A DNA stretch of 13,426 bases from an uncultured Bacteriovorax sp. (lineage in GTDB: Bacteria; Bdellovibrionota; Bacteriovoracia; Bacteriovoracales; Bacteriovoracaceae), in assembly GCA_946482295.1 (NCBI GenBank), contig CAMLRB010000094.1, positions 1 through 13,426 on the forward strand, in the 5' to 3' direction. A model generated the notes under the pieces. The model was not told the DNA's origin. It ran no database searches and was given only the letters and a program-made list of their open reading frames with translations. Shown here one piece after another: positions 1 to 6,444 of the stretch. A program made the position numbers and the translations under genes. Position 1 is the first letter of the stretch, and each line of letters begins with the position of its first letter.

Positions 1-1
1 G

Positions 2-448
2 CTGTCGGGCTGGATTACCAGCCGCGTGCCGGGCATCGACCCGTTCTCGCACGATGCCGGGCACCTGCTGGAAACCCTGATTGGCTGGCGCGGCAATCCG
101 CATTTCGGGCCGTTCCATCTGCTGAGCAACGCGCTGATCGCCGCCGGCTTCTTTGTGCTGGCCGCCGCGTGGAGGGTGCTTTACCAGGCGCAGCGCCGCC
201 ATGCCCTGGCCACGACCGGGCCGTATGCGCGCATTCGCCACCCGCAATATGCCGGGTTCGTGCTGATCATGTTCGGCTTCCTGCTGCAGTGGCCGACACT
301 CGTTACGCTGACGATGTTCCCGATCCTGCTTTACATGTACGTTCGCTTGGCGCGTCACGAAGAAAAGGAGGCGCGTGCCGAATTCGGCGATACGTATGAC
401 CAGTATGCGGCGGCGGTTCCGGCCTTTTTCCCCAGACGTTTTTTTTGA
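2..448 (+). CDS. Isoprenylcysteine carboxyl methyltransferase (ICMT)-like membrane protein, C-terminal part
   Basis: The frame is open to the left edge, so the start is missing; 148 residues are visible. The ICMT/PEMT signature is clear: GPYARIRHPQY at visible residues 73-83, then a hydrophobic segment, then HEEKE (119-123) and the FGDTYDQY block that ends such proteins. In the family these parts bind S-adenosylmethionine at the membrane; the substrate of bacterial members is mostly unknown. A GTG at position 26 could be read as a start, but the upstream codons continue the same protein, so I treat it as internal. G+C content and codon use are far above everything after about 440, and the stop falls in the T-rich seam, so the last few residues may be artificial. 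I think this gene belongs to another organism than the rest of the window. Family call is firm, function is not. Confidence 0.8.
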   Translation: MSGWITSRVPGIDPFSHDAGHLLETLIGWRGNPHFGPFHLLSNALIAAGFFVLAAAWRVLYQAQRRHALATTGPYARIRHPQYAGFVLIMFGFLLQWPTLVTLTMFPILLYMYVRLARHEEKEARAEFGDTYDQYAAAVPAFFPRRFF

Positions 449-520
449 ATTTTTTATTTTATATCGTTTGTTTCCCTCGGTTATTGTAATGGAAGTATGT
501 AAGTTCGTCCGTTTTTTCAA
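436..520. other. Composition break and probable chimeric join
   Basis: Base composition drops abruptly from GC-rich to AT-rich at about 438-450, where a run of eight T (439-446) is followed by further T-rich sequence. To the left the methyltransferase reaches its natural C-terminal motifs; to the right a response regulator begins in mid receiver domain. In the right-hand frame the seam reads as a receiver with key residues replaced, for example Tyr where the phosphoacceptor Asp should be (codon 462-464), and the damage fades by about 520. This pattern is what a low-quality read or contig end joined to foreign sequence would give. A true recombination in a living genome is the alternative. Confidence 0.7.
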
Positions 521-1001
521 TCCTACAAAAACGACTCCGATTCTCATGTTGACCGCACTCTCCACTCCAGAACAGATCGTAGAAGGCTTAGATGCCGGTG
601 CTGATGATTACATGACCAAGCCTTTTGATCTAAACATTTTGATGGCCCGAGTGCGTTCATTGTTACGCCGCAGAGAAATTGCTAATGTTGCTCAGGAAAA
701 TAAAAATATTCTCAAATTGAGAGAACTCACAGTTGATACTGATCAATGCAAAACGTGGATTGAAGGACAATTGATTGAACTCACTCTTTCGGAATATAAA
801 ATTCTTTGTTGTTTCCTTCTCTCTCCAGGAAAAGTTCTTACTCGCAATCAACTGGTAGAATATATTCAAGATGGCCCAGTCCACGTCACTGATCGCACAA
901 TCGACACTCACATCTTTGGTCTTCGTAAAAAACTTGGATCTTATTCCAACATTATTGAAACGATTCGCGGTATTGGATACAGAGTTATAGGACATGAATG
1001 A
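441..1001 (+). CDS. OmpR/PhoB-family response regulator, N-terminal half of receiver missing
   Basis: This is a DNA-binding response regulator that would be phosphorylated by the kinase encoded just downstream. What remains is the second half of the receiver (TPILMLTALS with the conserved Thr, then GADDYMTKPF with the conserved Lys) and a complete winged-helix output domain, from about 711 to 998, with the DNA-recognition helix around DRTIDTHIFGLRKKLG and the wing ending in RGIGYRV. About 45 residues holding the acidic pair and first strands are absent. The same frame can be read back to an ATG at 375, but 375-440 is an out-of-frame reading of the methyltransferase and is not a real start. 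At the expected Asp position the sequence has Tyr (462-464). The stop TGA overlaps the kinase start in ATGAATGA. Family is certain; the intact gene is not in this window. Confidence 0.85.
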   Translation, partial: FFEFFILYRLFPSVIVMEVCKFVRFFNPTKTTPILMLTALSTPEQIVEGLDAGADDYMTKPFDLNILMARVRSLLRRREIANVAQENKNILKLRELTVDTDQCKTWIEGQLIELTLSEYKILCCFLLSPGKVLTRNQLVEYIQDGPVHVTDRTIDTHIFGLRKKLGSYSNIIETIRGIGYRVIGHE

Positions 1002-2328
1002 TTTTCGCTATCGTCGCGTACTCATTCTCCAGGCCATCCTCCTTATTTGCTGGGGACTCTTCCTCAATGAAACAATTCATGACTTTTTAAAAAAAGGTGA
1101 CGTCTCACGACTGTGGTCTTCCTACTGGTTTCTGTGGATCGGATTCATTATCGTCAATATCATCTTTCTGAAATTCGCAGCTCTTCCTTCTAAAAAAGTC
1201 ATGCAGGCCTTGAGCCCTAGCAGTTCTCCAGAAGATATGACGTGGTCGATGATCGAAGAAACTATTCGTAAAAAAGATCAAGATCTCTTAGATCAAAAAG
1301 CTGTGTTTGAATTAGAGAACTTAAAATATAAAACCATTCTCGATTCTCTTTTAGATCCCGTTTTTATATACGATCAGCAATTAAATATCACCTATTCCAA
1401 CAATGCTTTTCAGAGACTTTTTAAATTTACTCCAACAAGTGGTGGCTCTCCTCTTATTGAAGTTACGCGCCAATTGGATTTTCAAGAAATTCTCATTTTG
1501 GCCCAAAAGGAAAATGCCCCTTACAAGGCAAGCTCTTTCAGCTTTAGTCATTATCCTGACCCTCATATAAGTTATTTTGAATGTAAAATATTTTCAGTTA
1601 AAGAACTCAAAGGTCATCTTTGTCTCATGAATGATGTTACTCAAAAGAAGATGGCCGATATCATGCGAGAAGATTTTGTCTCGAATTTTTCACACGAGTT
1701 GAGAACCCCCCTCACCATTCTCAATGGTCAGCTCCAAAATTTGAAGACGACTGTAAAGCAAGATAATCCTGAAATAAAAAACATTTTTGAGCGTATTGAT
1801 AACAACTCAAGAAGACTCCTGAAACTCTTTAATGATCTTCTACAACTCACATCAGTAGAAAATCGCTTAGAGCTCGTAAAAGAAGAAGTTGATATTCATC
1901 AACTGCTTGAACCTCTTCTTCTGGAAGTTGGAGATAACTACAGAAATAAAAAAATCACCTATGAACTAAACATTGAGCATTCTCTTTTTTGGATCGACTA
2001 CAATCTGTTTGAGCAAGTTTTGTTAAACCTAATCGACAATGCCTATAAATATAGTCCTGAAGGAAGTCATATTAAAATCTCAACCAGAAAAGAACGTGAT
2101 ACTGCTGTTTTAGAAATTGAAAACAGTGGAATAAGTATTCACGAAGATCAATTGCACAGATTGTTTGAACGCTTCTTTAGAGTTGATACTGCGAGAACGG
2201 AAAATCCTGGAACAGGCCTAGGTTTGGCGATTGTGAAACACATAATTCAAAAACACGAAGGTAAAATCAAGGCCTCGAGTGTTCCCGGTAAAACAACCTA
2301 TTTTACTCTCTGGCTTCCACTTAACTAA
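994..2328 (+). CDS. PhoR-like sensor histidine kinase
   Basis: Membrane sensor kinase, 444 residues, partner of the preceding regulator, with which it overlaps by 8 bases (likely translational coupling). Order of parts: two transmembrane helices (about 9-25 and 44-62) with only a short loop between them, so no large sensor domain outside; a PAS-like domain (about 112-215); HisKA with the phospho-accepting His234 in FSHELRTPLT; and an ATPase domain with an N box (N345, N349), an F box (390-396) and the G2 box GTGLGLAIV (406-414). The G1 box reads ENSGISI, with Asn instead of the usual Asp and Ser for the second Gly. Such Asn variants do occur in this family, so activity is still expected. There is no HAMP domain. 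The signal cannot be told from sequence. The 3' end overlaps the convergent flagellin gene by 8 bases. Confidence 0.93.
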   Translation: MNDFRYRRVLILQAILLICWGLFLNETIHDFLKKGDVSRLWSSYWFLWIGFIIVNIIFLKFAALPSKKVMQALSPSSSPEDMTWSMIEETIRKKDQDLLDQKAVFELENLKYKTILDSLLDPVFIYDQQLNITYSNNAFQRLFKFTPTSGGSPLIEVTRQLDFQEILILAQKENAPYKASSFSFSHYPDPHISYFECKIFSVKELKGHLCLMNDVTQKKMADIMREDFVSNFSHELRTPLTILNGQLQNLKTTVKQDNPEIKNIFERIDNNSRRLLKLFNDLLQLTSVENRLELVKEEVDIHQLLEPLLLEVGDNYRNKKITYELNIEHSLFWIDYNLFEQVLLNLIDNAYKYSPEGSHIKISTRKERDTAVLEIENSGISIHEDQLHRLFERFFRVDTARTENPGTGLGLAIVKHIIQKHEGKIKASSVPGKTTYFTLWLPLN

Positions 2329-3148
2329 CCAGTTTTAAAATTTCACCTGGACGATCATTTGAGATCTTTAACATTGAAAGAGTTGCACCTTGAGCGACTG
2401 AAGTTTTCGCTTTAATCGCCACTTCTTTGGCCATATCTGCATCTCTTATTTTAGAATTACTCGCAGAAACGCTTTCACGCGATACTTGAAGGTTTTGAAT
2501 AACGGAAGTCATTCTGTTACTTAAACTTCCCAGCTCTGCACGACTCCGGTTTACATCCGTCATCATTGAATCGATTTTTGAAAGTGATTGCTGTGCTCCC
2601 ATCTTTGATCGAAGATCGATATTGGCAATCCCGAAATTATTCTTTCCATCCATGATTTTACTCATGTCATAACGAAGAGAATCTAATTCTGGATTTCCAT
2701 TGATACCAATTTGAAGATCGTAAACACTTCCTGAATCTTTAATGATGTTATTGCCGTTAAAACTTGTTGATGCCGTTAAACGTTGAATCTCTTGCTTTAG
2801 ATGTTGGAATTCTTTATCAGCAATCGCGCGTTCAGAATCGCCTACAGTATCACTCGCTGCTTGCATGGCCAGTTCGCGAAGACGAATCCCCATATCAGAA
2901 ATAACTCCAAGAGAGCCTTCTGCAACTTGAATGAGAGAAACTGAATCATTGGAATTTCTTTCGGCCTGATGGTTACTGCGAATTTTCGCTCTCATGAGTT
3001 CAGAGATCGCCATCCCCGCAGGATCCATGCTCGAACGAACAATACGATCCCCTGAAGATAGTTTACTATCTTCTAGTGCCATCTCTTCCGTATGTGCCTT
3101 CACATAACGTTGAGCGACCAGGGACTGGACGTTGGTTGAAACTCGCAT
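2321..3148 (-). CDS. fliC: Flagellin
   Basis: Filament subunit, 275 residues, made only of the conserved D0/D1 core with no hypervariable outer domain. The N-terminal flagellin domain covers about 1-140 (start MRVSTNVQSLVAQR; KLSSGDRIVRSS; MAISELMRAKIRS; the RELAMQAASDT helix; SFNGNNII). The C-terminal domain covers about 190-275 and ends in LKLVS. Two places differ from the usual wording: SSMDPAGMAI instead of the common A-D-D-A-A-G-L-A-I, and LKISNDRP near the end where most flagellins have a Q-A-N. The ATG at 3148 is preceded by a good Shine-Dalgarno (AAGGAAG). It lies last on the minus strand behind a glycosyltransferase but has its own sigma-28-like promoter and hairpin leader. Predatory bacteria of this group usually carry several flagellin copies, so this may be one of several. 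Confidence 0.95.
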   Translation of the reverse strand: MRVSTNVQSLVAQRYVKAHTEEMALEDSKLSSGDRIVRSSMDPAGMAISELMRAKIRSNHQAERNSNDSVSLIQVAEGSLGVISDMGIRLRELAMQAASDTVGDSERAIADKEFQHLKQEIQRLTASTSFNGNNIIKDSGSVYDLQIGINGNPELDSLRYDMSKIMDGKNNFGIANIDLRSKMGAQQSLSKIDSMMTDVNRSRAELGSLSNRMTSVIQNLQVSRESVSASNSKIRDADMAKEVAIKAKTSVAQGATLSMLKISNDRPGEILKLVS

Positions 3149-3165
3149 ATCTTCCTTGAGTGACG

Positions 3166-3189
3166 AACGGTTTCCACCTTGAAACCGTT
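3166..3189 (-). promoter_or_regulatory. Hairpin in the flagellin 5' leader
   Basis: A perfect 9-base inverted repeat (AACGGTTTC and GAAACCGTT) encloses a 6-base loop. On the flagellin transcript the loop reads AAGGUG. The stem starts close to where a transcript from the sigma-28-like promoter would begin and ends 17 bases before the ATG, leaving the true ribosome site (AAGGAAG, 3158-3152) outside it. The loop and the ribosome site share TCAAGGNNGA. The hairpin could stabilise the mRNA or present a binding site for a translational regulator. There is no T-run, so it is not a terminator. Confidence 0.6.
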
Positions 3190-3195
3190 AACCGC

Positions 3196-3223
3196 TTTTC
3201 GGAAAATATTTCCTGTGACTTTA
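3196..3223 (-). promoter_or_regulatory. Sigma-28 (FliA)-like promoter of flagellin
   Basis: Read on the minus strand: TAAAGTCA (3223-3216), 12 bases, then TCCGAAAA (3203-3196). The enterobacterial sigma-28 consensus is TAAAGTTT, 11 bases, GCCGATAA, so 6 of 8 bases match in each box and the spacer is one base long. It sits just past the glycosyltransferase stop codon and 48 bases before the flagellin ATG, where a class-3 flagellar promoter is expected. Prediction from pattern only. Confidence 0.55.
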
Positions 3224-3231
3224 AATTGGTA

Positions 3232-4362
3232 TTAGACCTGACGATAGCACTCAAGTAAGGCGAGAGTGGAATCCCTGCGATGAAACTTCTGAACAAATTT
3301 GAAGCCGTCTTCAGACATCATTTTCAGCATTTGGGGATTAGTAATTAACCGATCAATCTCGTTGGCCAAATCTTCAGGACGATGAGGGTCGGTGTAAACT
3401 GTCGTTGGTCCTCCACTCTCCGGGAAACAAGACCCAACACTCGTAATCACAGGTGTCTTTGAAAATAGTGCTTCAACTATAGGTAATCCGAATCCTTCAA
3501 AAAAAGAAGGAAAACAAAAGATGTCTGCGGCCTGATAAAAAAGTGGGAGTTCATGAAAAGAAATATTAGAGAGAAAGTGAACTCGATTTTCAAGTTTTAA
3601 TTTTGATACGAGTTCGCGACATTGTTTTAAATAATCTTTACCTGCTCCAATGAGAACGAGATCGAGATTTTTTTCTTTCACCAGATGAAAAGAACGAATT
3701 AGTCCCAACTGATTTTTACGTTGTTCAAACGCCCCGACTGTTAAGAGAAAAGGTTTATGAAGGTTGTATTTCTCTTTTAACGATGCCAACTCGCTTTCAG
3801 CACGAAGATCGTAAAAGACCGGATCACAACTTTGATAATGAACAAGAATCTTTTCTTCCGGCACATTGAGAAAATCGATTAAATCACGTTTTGTTTGCTC
3901 ACAAATAGCGATGACTTTGTCCGATTGATCACATGAAAATTTAAACTTTGCTTTGTAAGTAACACGATCAATAAACGGAAAAAATTCCGGATAGCGGAGA
4001 AATATCAGATCATGGATCGTGACAACTTTTTTCGTCTTGATCATTTTTGAGCTGAAAGGAATTTCATGCGAGAGACCATGAAAAAGATCTAACTTATCAG
4101 AGTTGATATCGCCTGCAATTGAGAGAGAGCGCCATAAAGCGTGCCATTTTTTTTCAACAACTGATTGCGGGAAACGAACATGCAAACGTTCATTCTGATT
4201 CTTTTTTAACCATTCAACCGCTCGGGGATGAACTGCTTTAGGAGTATAAAGAAAAAGTTCGTTGTCAGAATAATCTAAAAGTCCTTCAATGAGTCCTCTT
4301 GAAAAATTACCTAGACCGCGAAAGTTCATGGTCGCGCGTTTTCCGTCGAACCCTATCCTCAT
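3232..4362 (-). CDS. Glycosyltransferase family 4 (group 1)
   Basis: GT-B fold retaining glycosyltransferase, 376 residues, of the type that builds LPS O-chains, capsules or other surface glycans in the cytoplasm from nucleotide-sugars. The N-terminal acceptor domain starts MRIGFDGKRA with a Gly-rich stretch (RGLGNFSRGL). The C-terminal donor domain has GAFEQRKN (210-217) and the E-x7-E motif EGFGLPIVE (E289, E297). No signal peptide or membrane helix. The ATG at 4362 has an AAGGA ribosome site. It lies 20 bases after the lipoprotein gene and probably shares its transcript, and it ends just before the flagellin promoter. The acceptor is unknown. A role in decorating flagellin is possible from position alone, but such a gene equally suits LPS. 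Confidence 0.9.
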   Translation of the reverse strand: MRIGFDGKRATMNFRGLGNFSRGLIEGLLDYSDNELFLYTPKAVHPRAVEWLKKNQNERLHVRFPQSVVEKKWHALWRSLSIAGDINSDKLDLFHGLSHEIPFSSKMIKTKKVVTIHDLIFLRYPEFFPFIDRVTYKAKFKFSCDQSDKVIAICEQTKRDLIDFLNVPEEKILVHYQSCDPVFYDLRAESELASLKEKYNLHKPFLLTVGAFEQRKNQLGLIRSFHLVKEKNLDLVLIGAGKDYLKQCRELVSKLKLENRVHFLSNISFHELPLFYQAADIFCFPSFFEGFGLPIVEALFSKTPVITSVGSCFPESGGPTTVYTDPHRPEDLANEIDRLITNPQMLKMMSEDGFKFVQKFHRRDSTLALLECYRQV

Positions 4363-4382
4363 TTCATTTCCTTCACATTAAA

Positions 4383-5072
4383 TTAGAAACCTAGATTGAA
4401 TTTTACACTGAAACCCACTGAACCAGCTAGGGCCATTGAGCTTTTTGGAACGGAATTGATAACGATTTTCGGTTGAAGTTTTACTTTTTTGTTCTTTTTA
4501 AGAAGTTGTTTCCAGTCGATTTTTTCCAGCTTTAAGTTGATACATCTATTCTCACACTCTAATTTATGTTGAGTGCTATCGAAATAAACTAACCTTGAGA
4601 GACCATCTTCATCCACAGGAACACCTGGAAGTTTCTCTTCTAATTCAGCGTAGATTTCAACTTTCCCGATGAAGTTCAATGTATCTTTTTTCTTGGCGTT
4701 TTCGATCATGATCGAAAGGGAATCGAGTCTGATCCATTCGATATAATCAAAATCAATTTCGGCCAGACTGGTGAGGTCTACATCGACGGCCGGGAGATCC
4801 AGAGTATGTCCGCCCCTGCTCGTGATCGAGCTATTGGCGAGAACAAAGGCAATTGATTGGAAAAGCTTACCAAAAATTGGGAACTTACCCGTGTTTTTGG
4901 CATATTCCTCAATCTGGGTTTCATCAATTTTATAGGAAAAACGAATCGGCTGATCATTTCGTAACTCATTGACCGTCATAGGGGCCACAAGTGGAGTCAG
5001 CTTTTCCTTCCCGCAAGAGCTGAAAAAGACGGCCAAAGCTAAAATGAGGATGAAAGAAGATGTTCTTTTCAT
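4383..5072 (-). CDS. Probable lipoprotein of unknown function
   Basis: Starting at the ATG at 5072, the 229-residue product begins with a signal peptide: MKRT, a hydrophobic stretch of about 13 residues, then FSSC with Cys20 as the lipidated residue of a lipobox. The next residues, GKEK, include no Asp at +2, so by the E. coli rule it would go to the outer membrane. A TTG two codons upstream (5078) keeps the frame but has no better ribosome site. The mature part mixes beta-prone segments with two further Cys near residues 175-179 (ECENRC) that could form a disulfide. The C-terminus, SVGFSVKFNLGF, has the alternating pattern ending in Phe of an outer-membrane strand. I recognise no family. It heads a likely operon with the glycosyltransferase and diverges from the barrel protein gene. 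Confidence 0.75.
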   Translation of the reverse strand: MKRTSSFILILALAVFFSSCGKEKLTPLVAPMTVNELRNDQPIRFSYKIDETQIEEYAKNTGKFPIFGKLFQSIAFVLANSSITSRGGHTLDLPAVDVDLTSLAEIDFDYIEWIRLDSLSIMIENAKKKDTLNFIGKVEIYAELEEKLPGVPVDEDGLSRLVYFDSTQHKLECENRCINLKLEKIDWKQLLKKNKKVKLQPKIVINSVPKSSMALAGSVGFSVKFNLGF

Positions 5073-5076
5073 GCCC

Positions 5077-5101
5077 AAATTTATAGCACGTGTATAAATT
5101 T
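5077..5101. promoter_or_regulatory. Inverted repeat in divergent promoter region (operator candidate)
   Basis: Perfect 9-base arms, AAATTTATA and TATAAATTT, flank a 7-base centre holding CACGTG. It sits immediately before the lipoprotein start and about 80 bases before the barrel-protein start, in the only intergenic stretch shared by these divergent genes (5073-5178). It could be an operator. Alternatively it simply holds back-to-back TATAAA-like -10 boxes. I see no convincing -35 partner on either side. Confidence 0.35.
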
Positions 5102-5178
5102 TGTGGGGTGATCTGTAGTTTTTTCACGAAGCCATTTTACTTCCCATTTTAGGGCCGCTTTCCCTTAAAATTTTGCTC

Positions 5179-6423
5179 ATGAAACAACATAACTTCATGA
5201 CATTGGCGACAGTGCTTATGCTCCCTCTTTCTGGGGCATTTGGAGCTTCGTACGATACACTTCCAAAAAACGTGAACACGTTTGTTGTGAAGCAGGTTAT
5301 GGCCTCAAAAATCGAATCTAAATATGATGATCAAAGTAAACAAGAGTCACTTGATTTAAAGGAAGAATTCACGTCTAGTCGATTGGAAGATATTAGCACT
5401 GTAATCAAAAGTTACTTCGAACAACTCAAAGAAATTTCTCCTGAAGCTTATACAAACTTTTCATTAGGTGAATTCAAGGCCGATGTTGAAGCACAAGTAA
5501 CGGCCCAAGGTTTTGGTTACGGTTTTGGCTTCACTGATAAGCTCACAGTATATGGATCTCTTCCTGTTTATCACATTAAAACCGACATTAAATTTAATCA
5601 AACAAAACCTGGAAACTTAGCAGCTGTTCAAGCAACTTTGAGAAATGCAGATGCTGATACGGCCATGGGAAAATTTGTTCGCGACCTTACCCTTCAACTT
5701 CCAGATACAAATGAAGAACTTCTTCAATCACTAGTTGTGAATTACTATAACTACAAACCAATTGGAACCTGGGAGAAAGATGCTCTGGGTGACGCTGAAA
5801 TTGGATTTATTTATCGACTCACTGATTTTGATAGTGCTGGTATGGCCATTTCAATGGGTGCTGTCCTTCCAACTGGTGATGAGGATGATCCCGATTCACT
5901 CCAGGATGTATCAACAGGAGACGGTCAATACGATGGTTTCGTTGAATCCATGATGGGATTTGGAGTTCTAGAAAATACTTTTCAATTTGATTTAAAGGGA
6001 CGCTACACATACCAGTTTGAATCAAAAAAAGAAGTTCGTTGGATTGATGATTCTGATGTACCACTGTCACAGGAAAAAAGAAGTGTTCGTCAGAAATTAG
6101 GCAACAAGATTGATGCTGTTGCGACTGTTACGCTGAACCCTGCGCATTGGATGAATATCAATTCATCACTCATCATCAACAAAACAGAGAGTACAGTGTA
6201 CACAGATGTTGAAGACAAGAAAGTTAAAGAGGCCCTCGAATCAAATACAGCGACCGAAAGCCGTTGGTTGAGAGTGGGAATGGGCTTTTCTACAATTGAA
6301 GCTTACAAACGCAAAAAATTTGATCTTCCATTCGAAGTGGGGGTTTCTGCTCAAAAACTTCTGAATGCCAGAAACACGGCCAGCTACCAACGAATTGATG
6401 TCGATCTAAAACTTTTCTTCTAA
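5179..6423 (+). CDS. Outer-membrane beta-barrel protein, porin/transporter-like
   Basis: From the ATG at 5179 the product has 414 residues. A TTG two codons earlier is less likely. It has a signal peptide (MKQHNF, hydrophobic core, cleavage near GAFGA), a polar stretch rich in Lys/Glu/Asp that may be helical (about 30-95), then alternating barrel strands with aromatic residues (GFGYGFGFTDKLTVYGSLP; AEIGFIYRL) and a terminal Phe (DLKLFF) as needed for BAM insertion. The block LGDAEIGFIYRL ... MGAVLPTGDEDDP resembles the PTGD-type outer-membrane proteins of the phenol-degradation MetA family (Pfam Phenol_MetA_deg). That likeness is judged by eye. Substrate unknown; location in the outer membrane is well supported. 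Only 8 bases separate its stop from that of the convergent epimerase gene. Confidence 0.8.
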   Translation: MKQHNFMTLATVLMLPLSGAFGASYDTLPKNVNTFVVKQVMASKIESKYDDQSKQESLDLKEEFTSSRLEDISTVIKSYFEQLKEISPEAYTNFSLGEFKADVEAQVTAQGFGYGFGFTDKLTVYGSLPVYHIKTDIKFNQTKPGNLAAVQATLRNADADTAMGKFVRDLTLQLPDTNEELLQSLVVNYYNYKPIGTWEKDALGDAEIGFIYRLTDFDSAGMAISMGAVLPTGDEDDPDSLQDVSTGDGQYDGFVESMMGFGVLENTFQFDLKGRYTYQFESKKEVRWIDDSDVPLSQEKRSVRQKLGNKIDAVATVTLNPAHWMNINSSLIINKTESTVYTDVEDKKVKEALESNTATESRWLRVGMGFSTIEAYKRKKFDLPFEVGVSAQKLLNARNTASYQRIDVDLKLFF

Positions 6424-6444
6424 CTATATTTTTACTGAATATAG
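6424..6444. terminator. AT-rich hairpin between convergent gene ends
   Basis: CTATATT and AATATAG form a perfect 7-base stem around a 7-base loop, directly after the barrel-protein stop and across the epimerase stop. The stem has only one G-C pair and no strong T-run follows on either strand, so it would be a weak terminator at best. It is listed because it lies exactly between two convergent stops. Confidence 0.25.

Noticed and set aside
375..446. Apparent in-frame N-terminus of the response regulator from an ATG at 375
   Set aside because: This stretch is an out-of-frame reading of the methyltransferase gene and does not resemble the first strands of a receiver.
663..995. 110-residue open frame on the minus strand
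   Set aside because: It lies wholly opposite the response regulator's conserved DNA-binding domain and has no family features.
2121..2141. Histidine kinase G1 box with Asn for Asp, as a sign of a dead kinase
   Set aside because: Asn at this place occurs in working PhoR-like kinases, and all other boxes are intact.
5076..5078. TTG start for the lipoprotein (and a similar TTG at 5173 for the barrel protein)
   Set aside because: In both cases an ATG two codons later gives a more normal signal peptide, and the TTG has no better ribosome site.
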